A stretch of DNA of 64,000 nucleotides, taken from NCBI GenBank assembly GCA_028822445.1, contig JAPKDQ010000006.1, positions 62,001 through 126,000 on the forward strand, written 5' to 3'. The position numbers and the translations under genes were made by a program. Below, in pieces: positions 1 to 7,360 of this stretch. Source of the stretch: Rhodospirillaceae bacterium (lineage in GTDB: Bacteria; Pseudomonadota; Alphaproteobacteria; Rhodospirillales; Rhodospirillaceae). The notes under the pieces were generated by a model that did not search any database, was not told the origin of the DNA, and saw only the letters and a program-made list of their open reading frames with translations. The first letter of the stretch is position 1. Every line of letters starts with the position of its first letter.

Positions 1-71
1 ATCCGCCTGTAAGTTTCTCTGTATGTTTACTGTGCAGCTTTCCATCATAAGTATTACTAATTTACGATTTC

Positions 72-929
72 CTACTTAGCTAGGCGAGCACGAGGATCAG
101 CATATTCTTTGGGGTATTGGTCCTTCATGTAGGCTTTCCAAGCTTCCGGCATATCCTCTATCGATTCAGCTTTTCGGCCAAACCCGCGAGAGGCGTAGTT
201 CCCTGGATGGTCTCCCATGTTAAGCCACGATGGCCATGTATTTATGTCGGTAAAGGACTGAGTTGCAGACGCGCTCATGACATCTGGGTTGCTAATTTCG
301 GCGATCGAGCCCTGGTAGGTGAACCAGTCATTAACCTGCGAGAGTTTCCCATCAGGTGTTTTTGGTTCCGATCTAAAGCCAGTGTCACCGCGACACCATA
401 CATCATCTCCAATTACCCACGCCGGCCCAATTGCGCCATATTCGATCATGTCGTAGCCCTCGCGAGATGACCGGTAGTTTTCCAAACCGGCAATATCGTA
501 GGCGCGGGTTGCAACCCTGACTGGAGGCTGCCGAACAGGTATCTTTTCTCCAGTAAACGGGTTGTTAAAAGTCTCAAGTAGGGCACCGCTCTCCAGCTCA
601 GTATAAAAAATTGCATTCATAGTCTTTACCTCGAAACGCTTATCCTCCAGATCCCTAACGGAGGAGATGAACCCCACATTCATGTTCCAGAATGGGGTGA
701 ACTTGCTATCGACGAGCCCACTTCGAACCGCTTGAATGAACCAAATCACGAGGCCGTCGTCAAACGTGTAGTTCAGCTTTCTATGAATGACATAAAGGTC
801 GTCCGGGTTACTTGGGTCTAACTGTTTGGAATGAGGTACCGCTGAGGCCGGAGGTGACCTAAGAGCAGTCCCTGTTGATATTGCGATCGGTACTGCTCCG
901 AGTACGCTAAGTGCTATTCTTCGCTCCAT
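72..929 (-). CDS. DUF1838 family protein, exported
   Basis: The 285-aa product matches my memory of the DUF1838 family over its full length: an early 'SNPDDLYVIHRKLNY' block, 'NPFTGEKIPV' in the middle, and 'WPSWLNMGDHPGNY' followed by 'RGFGRKAESIEDMP' near the end. No biochemical function of this family is known to me. The N-terminus has a twin-arginine-like start (ERRIALSV) and a hydrophobic stretch ending in an A-S-A-type site near residue 30, so export by Tat or Sec is likely. An AGGAG ribosome site sits just before the ATG. It is divergent from the two nitrilase genes and shares about 200 bp of upstream DNA with them, so a common promoter region and pathway are possible. Confidence 0.85.
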   Translation of the reverse strand: MERRIALSVLGAVPIAISTGTALRSPPASAVPHSKQLDPSNPDDLYVIHRKLNYTFDDGLVIWFIQAVRSGLVDSKFTPFWNMNVGFISSVRDLEDKRFEVKTMNAIFYTELESGALLETFNNPFTGEKIPVRQPPVRVATRAYDIAGLENYRSSREGYDMIEYGAIGPAWVIGDDVWCRGDTGFRSEPKTPDGKLSQVNDWFTYQGSIAEISNPDVMSASATQSFTDINTWPSWLNMGDHPGNYASRGFGRKAESIEDMPEAWKAYMKDQYPKEYADPRARLAK

Positions 930-1137
930 GAGCTTTCTCCTACATCTAGTCTAAGTATGTCTATCGAAACACAGGCCCTTGGTTAGTCCAAGACTAGTTT
1001 TCCTAACATAAGTAGAACGGCTAACTAGCGGACACTTTTCCAAAGTAGAGACAACGAATGCATAAGCTGAACTATCCTATTCCTCATATAAAGCTCAACT
1101 AGAGCGGTCAGGTACGAGACTAATGAAAGGTTCACCG

Positions 1138-2175
1138 ATGATTGATCCATGGCGCGCGACATGTATGCAGGTCTACACCCACATTCTCAACAGAGTCTCA
1201 ACCCGAGAAGATGCGATGGTGATAGTGAATAGGAGCCTAGACCGCTGGACCGAGTTAGTTGGAGCTGCGAAACGGAGCGACGAAAAACAAATCATGCTCT
1301 TTCCGGAGTTTGCTTTGCAGGGTTTTCCGATCCACGAAAGTTCAGAGGAGTGGATTGCGAAGGCTTGTTTTGAGATACCAGGTCCGGATACAGAACGGCT
1401 GCAGAAACTCGCACAGGATAATAATTGTTACATCGGCGCTAACAGTTACGAGATAGATCCGGAGTGGCCAGGTCGTTATTTTAACTGTTCGTACCTAATC
1501 GACGATACAGGCGAAATTATTTTAAAGTACCGCCGTATCAATACTGCGCACTCTGCTTCCCCGCATGATTTTCTAGATAAGTATCTCGATAAGTATGGGA
1601 TTGAGGGGATGTTCCCCGTCGCAAAAACGCCACTTGGAAACATCGGAATGATTCCCTGTGGCGAGATCATGTACCCTGAGGCAGCAAGGGCATTGGCCTT
1701 TCGTGGGGCAGAAGTAATTCTTCATCCAACCTCCGACTATGGCGCAGATGATAACTGGAGCTGGCAATCAGCAAAAAAAGTGCGTGCCTCGGAGAATATG
1801 GTTTATCTCATTTCAGCAAATGCTGGAGGGATGCCAGAGGCCTATCGCGGGATAAACGATATCGCCGGACAATCACGGATCTTTGATTGGGAGGGCCGAG
1901 TACTAACTCAGGGCCCATCACCAGGTGAATCGTTGCGTTGCTCGGCTCTGATTGACGTGGAGGCACTGCGCCGTGTCAGGTCTACGCGGGGAGGATTCAA
2001 TCGCTTGGCGCAAGCTCGGCCAGAAGCCTATGCGGCCTTGTATGCCTCGACTTCAATTTACCCTGTCAATAAGTTTGCTGATAAACCCATGGAATCCCGC
2101 AAGTCTGTAAAGGAAGCGTTGAACGATGCTTTAGATAACATGGTTAAAAACGATATGCTTCCACCACGCACTTAG
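1138..2175 (+). CDS. Nitrilase-superfamily carbon-nitrogen hydrolase, copy 1
   Basis: The protein (345 aa from this start) has the nitrilase fold motifs: Glu57 in 'LFPEFALQGFP', and Cys174 in 'IPCGEIMYPEAAR', the expected nucleophile. At the usual catalytic lysine position (Y-R-K in aliphatic amidases) the protein reads Y-R-R (Arg133), with a lysine three residues earlier. The family hydrolyses amides, nitriles or carbamoyl groups; the substrate here is unknown. An in-frame ATG lies at 1123, but the chosen ATG aligns with the start of the adjacent copy ('PWxATCMQVYTH' in both) and has AAAGG upstream. No signal peptide, so it is cytoplasmic. Tandem with a close paralogue 30 bp downstream, probably one transcript. 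Confidence 0.9.
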   Translation: MIDPWRATCMQVYTHILNRVSTREDAMVIVNRSLDRWTELVGAAKRSDEKQIMLFPEFALQGFPIHESSEEWIAKACFEIPGPDTERLQKLAQDNNCYIGANSYEIDPEWPGRYFNCSYLIDDTGEIILKYRRINTAHSASPHDFLDKYLDKYGIEGMFPVAKTPLGNIGMIPCGEIMYPEAARALAFRGAEVILHPTSDYGADDNWSWQSAKKVRASENMVYLISANAGGMPEAYRGINDIAGQSRIFDWEGRVLTQGPSPGESLRCSALIDVEALRRVRSTRGGFNRLAQARPEAYAALYASTSIYPVNKFADKPMESRKSVKEALNDALDNMVKNDMLPPRT

Positions 2176-2205
2176 TACACAGTTAAAATACAGGAGTAAA
2201 AACAC

Positions 2206-3252
2206 ATGGTACAGCCTTGGACAGCCACCTGCATGCAGGTTTACACACATACGGTTAACAGCGCAGTCACGCGGGAAGAAGCGATGGTGATCGTTAATTC
2301 TAGCCTAGATCGGTGGGTTACTTTAGCGAAGGGGACTGCGCGTGGGGCGGGGCCTTATGTACTTCTATTCCCAGAGTTTGCCTTGACCGGATTCCCGCTT
2401 CTTGAAACAGCGGACGAGTGGATAGAGAAAGCCTGTATTGAGATTCCGGGCCCAGAAACGAACAAACTTCAAGAAGCTGCTCAAGACTTAAAATGTTATA
2501 TCGGGGCAAACAGCTATGAGAAGGATCCTGAATGGCCAGGGCGTTATTTCAACTGTTCATATTTGATCGACCCGTCCGGCGATGTGATCCTTAAATACCG
2601 CCGAATTAACACCGTTCACACGGCATCTCCGCATGACTTCATGGACGCCTATCTCGATAGATACGGGTTGGAAGGGACTTTCCCTGTCGCGAAAACACCC
2701 CTTGGCAATATTGCAATGATGCCGTGCGGTGAGATCATGTATCCCGAAGCAGCTCGAATGTTCATGTTTCGCGGCGCTGAAGTTCTTCTGCATCCAACAT
2801 CCGACCACGGTGCTGCCGATAAGTGGGGCTGGGAGTCAGCAAAAAAAGTGCGTGCCTCTGAAAATATGATGTATCTGATTTCAACAAATGCGACCGGTCA
2901 GATAGGGACATTTATTCCTGAAGGACAAACGTTAGGGCATTCCAAGATTATTGATTTTCACGGCCGTATCTTGGCCGATGTCGGTGGTCCTGGGGAGAGT
3001 ACGGTCGCGTCGGCAACTATTGATGTAGAGGCCCTTAGAAGGGAGCGTCGTATACCAGGCGCGGGAAATAGGTTGCTACGGCAGCGTATAGAAATGTATC
3101 GGCCGCTCTACAACCAAAGTTCATTTTACCCACCGAATGCCTTCGCAGATTCGCCCATGGACTCAAAAACAAGGATTATGGAACTTCAAGAAGAAGCACT
3201 AGCCAAGATGACAGCATCCGGGGTTGTGACTTTACCGGATACGGGCGGCTAG
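2206..3252 (+). CDS. Nitrilase-superfamily carbon-nitrogen hydrolase, copy 2
   Basis: This 348-aa paralogue of the preceding gene is alignable end to end, with long shared blocks such as 'CYIGANSYE' and 'DPEWPGRYFNCSYLID'. It keeps Glu57 ('LFPEFALTGFP') and the nucleophile Cys ('MPCGEIMYPEAAR'), and again has Y-R-R where family members usually have Y-R-K. A clear AGGAG site precedes the ATG. The two copies differ most between about residues 205 and 260 and at the C-terminus, which suggests an old duplication with possible substrate divergence. It is cytoplasmic (no signal) and co-directional with copy 1. It ends 2 bp before the convergent DsbA-like gene. Confidence 0.9.
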   Translation: MVQPWTATCMQVYTHTVNSAVTREEAMVIVNSSLDRWVTLAKGTARGAGPYVLLFPEFALTGFPLLETADEWIEKACIEIPGPETNKLQEAAQDLKCYIGANSYEKDPEWPGRYFNCSYLIDPSGDVILKYRRINTVHTASPHDFMDAYLDRYGLEGTFPVAKTPLGNIAMMPCGEIMYPEAARMFMFRGAEVLLHPTSDHGAADKWGWESAKKVRASENMMYLISTNATGQIGTFIPEGQTLGHSKIIDFHGRILADVGGPGESTVASATIDVEALRRERRIPGAGNRLLRQRIEMYRPLYNQSSFYPPNAFADSPMDSKTRIMELQEEALAKMTASGVVTLPDTGG

Positions 3253-3254
3253 AC

Positions 3255-3914
3255 TCAGCCTGAGCTTTGAATAACTGGTTGCTCTGCTTCTTGGGTCGAG
3301 ACCATATCTAGCATGCGAACAATAACCTCTGGTTCTTGCGCACCAGAAATGGCTTTGTCTCCATTAAAGATGTAGCAGGGTACCCCCGTTACGCCCAGTC
3401 GATGCATTCTGGCATTCTCATTAAAAACTGAGGTGAGGTCGCTTTCACCAAGCATGTGCGTCATAGCAATCTGCCGTTCTATTCCTATACCTTCAGCTAA
3501 ACTGATTAAGATTTCGGGGTCACCGATATCCAGGCCTTGTTCGAAGTAAGCTGCGAAGACTGCGTCCATCGCTTTGCCTTGTGCACCAATTGTTTCTGCG
3601 AGACGCACTAGACGGTGGGAATTGGCGGAATTAGGTGTCTTATTGATCTTGTCTAGAGCAAAATTAATGCCTTCGCTTTTTCCTGTCAGTATTAGCCCCT
3701 CCACGACGCGGTCATACTGTTGAGAGGATCCAAACTTGCGCTCCAAGAATTCATGCCGGTCAACCCCGCCGGCAGGTAAGTCGGGATTTAGCAGAAAGGA
3801 TCGGTATTGAATCTCGGGCTTTAGTTTAGGCCTTAAACTCAATGCACGGTCGAACCTGCGCTTACCCACATAGCACCAAGGACAAACAGAATCAAAAACG
3901 ATGTCGATACGCAT
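3255..3914 (-). CDS. DsbA-family oxidoreductase, FrnE-like
   Basis: The 219-aa protein begins with a thioredoxin-fold strand followed by Cys11-Pro-Trp-Cys14, then 'YVGKRRFDRAL', the hallmark of FrnE/2-hydroxychromene-2-carboxylate isomerase-like DsbA proteins. 'GVTGVPCYIFNGDKAISGAQ' near residue 180 is the cis-proline loop region, here with a Cys after the Pro. There is no signal peptide, so a cytoplasmic thiol-disulfide oxidoreductase is expected; FrnE members have been linked to redox stress and polyketide tailoring. GAGAGG precedes the ATG. It is convergent with the nitrilase pair and probably transcribed alone. Confidence 0.9.
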   Translation of the reverse strand: MRIDIVFDSVCPWCYVGKRRFDRALSLRPKLKPEIQYRSFLLNPDLPAGGVDRHEFLERKFGSSQQYDRVVEGLILTGKSEGINFALDKINKTPNSANSHRLVRLAETIGAQGKAMDAVFAAYFEQGLDIGDPEILISLAEGIGIERQIAMTHMLGESDLTSVFNENARMHRLGVTGVPCYIFNGDKAISGAQEPEVIVRMLDMVSTQEAEQPVIQSSG

Positions 3915-4025
3915 AAAACCTCTCGGGCAGGTTACTTGTCATGGCCATTAATCCGGCCCAAAATAGGAACGAAAGACGTGAAAACTATTTAACAGCATCA
4001 TCCCTAGCTATCTAATGAGGCGTTA

Positions 4026-4124
4026 ATGTTAACTCCAAATCGTGTCGTAGTGATAATATTACTTGCAGCGGGGTTCAACATTGCCGGTTCACTTTTGATG
4101 TGTAAGTTCGATTTGAAAGCCTGA
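4026..4124 (+). CDS. Possible 32-aa hydrophobic small protein
   Basis: A short ORF with GAGG placed about 8 bases before its ATG encodes 32 residues: a short polar start (MLTPNR), a run of roughly 19 mostly hydrophobic residues that could span a membrane once, then a short tail with a Cys and Lys. It ends 6 bp before the start of the 82-aa zinc-ribbon-like gene, consistent with coupled expression. Nothing homologous comes to mind, and ORFs of this length arise by chance, so this is a weak call based only on the ribosome site, hydrophobicity and position. Confidence 0.3.
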   Translation: MLTPNRVVVIILLAAGFNIAGSLLMCKFDLKA

Positions 4125-4130
4125 CGATTA

Positions 4131-4379
4131 ATGCTCACGGGAACCCTTCAAGATTGGCTCGATTCTAACGTCACTGGCCTACGCATAAGCTGCAATAGGT
4201 GCGGGCATCACCCGCTTGTACCAGTATGGTATTTGGTCTCGCGCCTAGGCGCTACAACCACCTATAAAGAAATTGAAACGGCAATGAAGTGTAGCAAGTG
4301 CGGCGGTAAAAACGTCACGGCTGAGAGGATGCGTGAGCGAGACCCAACTCTTGCATGGAACGCGAAGAAAGTAACGTAG
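4131..4379 (+). CDS. Small zinc-ribbon-like protein
   Basis: The 82-aa product has two Cys pairs, 'CNRCGHH' near residue 23 and 'CSKCGGKN' near residue 56, spaced as in a zinc-ribbon or rubredoxin-like knuckle. Its charged C-terminus (RMRERDP) would suit nucleic acid or protein binding. I do not recognise a named family. The N-terminal 'GTLQDWLDSNVTGLRI' reappears in degenerate form at 16151-16225, so at least two copies existed. No ribosome site stands out; translation may be coupled to the short ORF just upstream. It lies between the DsbA-like gene and a DnaQ-like exonuclease. Confidence 0.6.
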   Translation: MLTGTLQDWLDSNVTGLRISCNRCGHHPLVPVWYLVSRLGATTTYKEIETAMKCSKCGGKNVTAERMRERDPTLAWNAKKVT

Positions 4380-4541
4380 TGTCGAGCTCTAACAAACTAT
4401 AGTCGGTCGTTGTTCGGAAGCTACAAAGGTCTCTTTCTCACTTTAAATCTAAGAAATATATAGCATGTCTCTTGGTGACCAGTTTTGCAGCACGACTTTG
4501 TAGAATTTTCATGTAAGAAAAATTTTCGTTAAGGAGGGTAA

Positions 4542-5246
4542 ATGCTTCTTAGAGTTATCGACATTGAGACGACGGGGATTGAACCGTCAGCCGAGATTAT
4601 AGAGTTAGGGCGAGTTGACGTTATTTCACAAGGGGATGGCTGGCATGTTGCTGGACCTATGACCCGGCTCTATCGACCATTAAACGGTATTCCCCCAGAA
4701 ACGATGGCGGTTCATCATATTACAGAGGATGATTTTGAATCTGATACTCCGGCTTGCTCAGATGAACTGTTGCACAAGGCCGTATGGGGCGGTGAAAGAC
4801 CCCACATTCTCGTAGCTCATAACTGCTCTTTTGAGGAAATGTTCATCACTGATAATGCGACCAATGGGTTACCATGGATATGTACACTTAAAGCTGCGTT
4901 GCGTGTCTGGCCGGAAGCCCCAGCCCATTCAAACCAGGTTCTTCGGTATTGGCGCGGATTAAGGCTCGATGCCGCGATGGCAATGCCACCCCATAGGGCA
5001 GGGCCTGATGCGTGGGTTACCGCACATTTGCTAACTGAACTGCTTAAAGTAGCAACGGCCGAGCAGATGATTGAATGGACTAAACAGCCCAGAAAATTGC
5101 CCACTATTCCGTTCGGGAAACACCGGGGTGCTAATTGGCGAGATGCCCCAACTGATTATTTAAAATGGATGGCTAGGCAAGAGGAGATGGACCTTGATGT
5201 AGTCTGGTGTGCTAGGGAAGAGTTGAAGAGACGTACTATCTCTTAG
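4542..5246 (+). CDS. DnaQ-like 3'-5' exonuclease with DUF3820 tail (ExoX-like)
   Basis: The 234-aa protein has the DEDDh exonuclease motifs: Asp7-x-Glu9 in 'VIDIETTG', 'LVAHNCSFEE' near residue 90 (ExoII), and 'HRAGPDAW' near residue 150 (ExoIII). From about residue 187 comes 'IPFGKHRGANWRDAPTDYLKW', typical of the DUF3820 domain found after ExoX-type nucleases. It should remove nucleotides from DNA 3' ends, probably in repair or salvage. An excellent AAGGAGG site lies just before the ATG. It appears monocistronic, with a likely terminator about 60 bp after the stop. Confidence 0.88.
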   Translation: MLLRVIDIETTGIEPSAEIIELGRVDVISQGDGWHVAGPMTRLYRPLNGIPPETMAVHHITEDDFESDTPACSDELLHKAVWGGERPHILVAHNCSFEEMFITDNATNGLPWICTLKAALRVWPEAPAHSNQVLRYWRGLRLDAAMAMPPHRAGPDAWVTAHLLTELLKVATAEQMIEWTKQPRKLPTIPFGKHRGANWRDAPTDYLKWMARQEEMDLDVVWCAREELKRRTIS

Positions 5247-5307
5247 GCAATAGCGCATCATACTCATTGAAACTACGAACCTATTGAAGCTATCAAAAAC
5301 AACAGAT

Positions 5308-5341
5308 GAACTCAGGCTAATTGCCTAGGGGTTCTGTTTTT
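5308..5341 (+). terminator. Probable rho-independent terminator after the exonuclease gene
   Basis: An imperfect hairpin (GAAC...AGGC pairing with GCCT...GTTC, 2-nt bulge, 5-nt loop) is followed by TGTTTTT. It sits about 60 bp after the exonuclease stop. The rest of the 370-bp interval from 5247 to 5616 shows no gene that I can support; it should contain the promoter of the downstream small-protein/methyltransferase cassette. Confidence 0.5.
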
Positions 5342-5616
5342 ATCTAATGTTCACAATGAGTAATGGTTCGGCGACATAATTGCCTGAATGCTTAGAGCGG
5401 ATGGGTTGTCCGACCCATACTTCCTTAAGCCGTTGTTATTCCATTCTAAAAATCAGGTACACCATCCCGGTTATTACTTAGTAATGTAGTGCGGAGACGG
5501 CTACCCGCGGTATCGTCCATCCCTATTGAATTAGCGGCTGGATAGGCGCACGTTATAATCCGACTAGTTTGCAAATTGTCGGAATACCCAGACCTTTCGC
5601 AAAGGGGCGGCTTTTC

Positions 5617-5976
5617 ATGGCTGATCGAAAATCCAATCGTCCGACCTATACGGCCGATTACATCAAAGGTGATTTCGAAAAGGCTGTCTATCTCGACAAC
5701 GCCCACACAGACAATCTTATGACAGCCTTTCTTGGACTTGGCGCCGAGCATTGGGCGTTGCGCCGTCGTGTCATGGTGCTCGAGAAATTTATGGCTGAGG
5801 GTAACGTCATCGACCCCGCCTTGGTAGAAGCTTACGAACCAACGCCAGAAGAAAAAGTCACTTGGGAAGCCGAGCGTGATGACTTTATTGAACGTACTTT
5901 TAGTGTTTTGACCAGGGCAACCAACACCGTTTCTGGTCCTGTACCAACCGGAAAGGTTCCCGCTCGCGAGCCTTAA
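5617..5976 (+). CDS. Small partner protein of the Tat-methyltransferase cassette, copy 1
   Basis: The 119-aa protein is a clear paralogue of the product of 39721-40149: shared features are 'YTADYIKGD', a 'LDN' followed by an 'MT' pair, 'LGAExWAxRRR' and 'ERDxFIxxTF'. It looks mostly helical, is rich in charged residues, and has no signal peptide. No Pfam family comes to mind. The frame is open further upstream, but the chosen ATG has AAAGGGG before it and aligns with the start of the other copy. Both copies lie immediately upstream of a Tat-signal methyltransferase gene (gap 36 bp here, 4-bp overlap in the second), so it is probably a subunit, chaperone or regulator of that enzyme. The function is unknown. 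Confidence 0.75.
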   Translation: MADRKSNRPTYTADYIKGDFEKAVYLDNAHTDNLMTAFLGLGAEHWALRRRVMVLEKFMAEGNVIDPALVEAYEPTPEEKVTWEAERDDFIERTFSVLTRATNTVSGPVPTGKVPAREP

Positions 5977-6012
5977 TCTCTGAAACTGAGACTCTAGTCA
6001 GGAGAGAACAGT

Positions 6013-7227
6013 ATGCTAAGCCGCCGCACTATTCTTGCTACCTCCGCCGCCGCCGCCGCCGCAGTAGTCACCGCGGCGGGTACATCCCAGGCAAGCACCC
6101 CCTCGCTCGACATCAAGATAGACCCCTATAACCAGACTGCTGAACAGAAAGCTTTACATACGGCGCGCTTTGAAAAGCTTGATCAGGAGAGCCTGATGAG
6201 TTTCGCCGAGGGCTTCAAAAGTTGGAATGGGAAAGACCTAGCCGGCCGTGGGCAACGACGCATAACAAACGCGTTTCTGCGTTCGAAGGGTCTAACCATT
6301 GGCCGGACAGAGATAGGGTATGAAGAGTGCTTCAACCTCATGCTCGATGAGCCCTCCTTTGCTGCGAAAATACGGTTTAACCGGAGCGCACAAGCTTTGA
6401 TGTGGGACCGCGCACTACGCGCTTTCCATGGCGAGCCTGATAGGTATCTCGCGCTTATGGAAGAAACGGATAATACTGGACCGGGTAGCTTAGAACTTAA
6501 CCCAGGCATGCATTTACCCGACTACACCGTCCATGAAATTCACGCCCAACCCGGTGGCTATGTTGGTGACCCTTTCGCCGGATGGATTTATCACTGGGCG
6601 CTCACCCAAGCCTTCTATCAAGCACGAAACCAATACGACGAAGTGTTTACTGCTATAGCGCAGGACTGCCCGAAGCCTGACGACGGCCAGGTACGCCGCA
6701 TTCTTGACTTAGGATGCGGATCAGGCTTATCGACCATGGCCTATAAAGAGCGTTTTCCTAACGCAGAGGTATGGGGGATCGATGCCGGCGGCCCAATGGT
6801 TCGCTACGGTCATTATGAAGCAGTGCAAAGAAACCTCGATGTTCACTTCGCCCAGCGTCTAGCGGAGGATACTAGGTTTCCAGACGGCTATTTCGACATC
6901 GTCTCCGACTATCTTCTGTTCCATGAAGTGACCGTCCCCGCAGCGCAGAAGATCATGCCGGAAATCCACCGCGTTCTGAGGCCGGGAGGCGTGTTCTATC
7001 ATGACGACAGCCCAACGATTGGTAACCCGAATGTTCCGATGTCGTTGACAGTTTACGCCAAGGCCAGGGCTTGGGAAGATCACCGTCATAACATTGAACC
7101 GTGGATCCTAGGGTACCGGCACGCGGACTTCCCGGCACTCATGAGAGGGTCTGGATTCGAAGTTGACCTAACTATTAGACAGAACGTTCATCGTAAGCGC
7201 GCTATTTTTGGAATAAAGCCCGCCTAA
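6013..7227 (+). CDS. Class I SAM-dependent methyltransferase with Tat signal, copy 1
   Basis: The 404-aa protein starts with a twin-arginine signal (SRRTILATS, then an Ala/Val-rich core and a likely cleavage site near residue 28). A family-specific N-terminal half follows, with the signature 'LNPGMHLPDY' and 'HAQPGGYVGDPFAG' at about 161-190. The Rossmann methyltransferase core comes next: motif I 'ILDLGCGSG' near 232, the acidic motif II 'VWGIDAGGPMVRYG', and 'VLRPGG' near 320. AGGAG precedes the ATG. It forms a pair with the small protein 36 bp upstream. Substrate unknown. Export of a SAM-dependent enzyme would be unusual, so either the signal acts as an anchor, the protein binds something other than SAM, or the motif is fortuitous. 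Confidence 0.85.
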   Translation: MLSRRTILATSAAAAAAVVTAAGTSQASTPSLDIKIDPYNQTAEQKALHTARFEKLDQESLMSFAEGFKSWNGKDLAGRGQRRITNAFLRSKGLTIGRTEIGYEECFNLMLDEPSFAAKIRFNRSAQALMWDRALRAFHGEPDRYLALMEETDNTGPGSLELNPGMHLPDYTVHEIHAQPGGYVGDPFAGWIYHWALTQAFYQARNQYDEVFTAIAQDCPKPDDGQVRRILDLGCGSGLSTMAYKERFPNAEVWGIDAGGPMVRYGHYEAVQRNLDVHFAQRLAEDTRFPDGYFDIVSDYLLFHEVTVPAAQKIMPEIHRVLRPGGVFYHDDSPTIGNPNVPMSLTVYAKARAWEDHRHNIEPWILGYRHADFPALMRGSGFEVDLTIRQNVHRKRAIFGIKPA

Positions 7228-7360
7228 ACGGTTAACGAGAATAAATAGGTGGTTAATCACTAAGAATACCAAGTTTTAGTTTGGCTCAGTGTGCAGAACG
7301 GCATATATGGAAATTAGCAGTACTTCCAAAAATAATTAAATTAAAAATTGGATCCATAGA

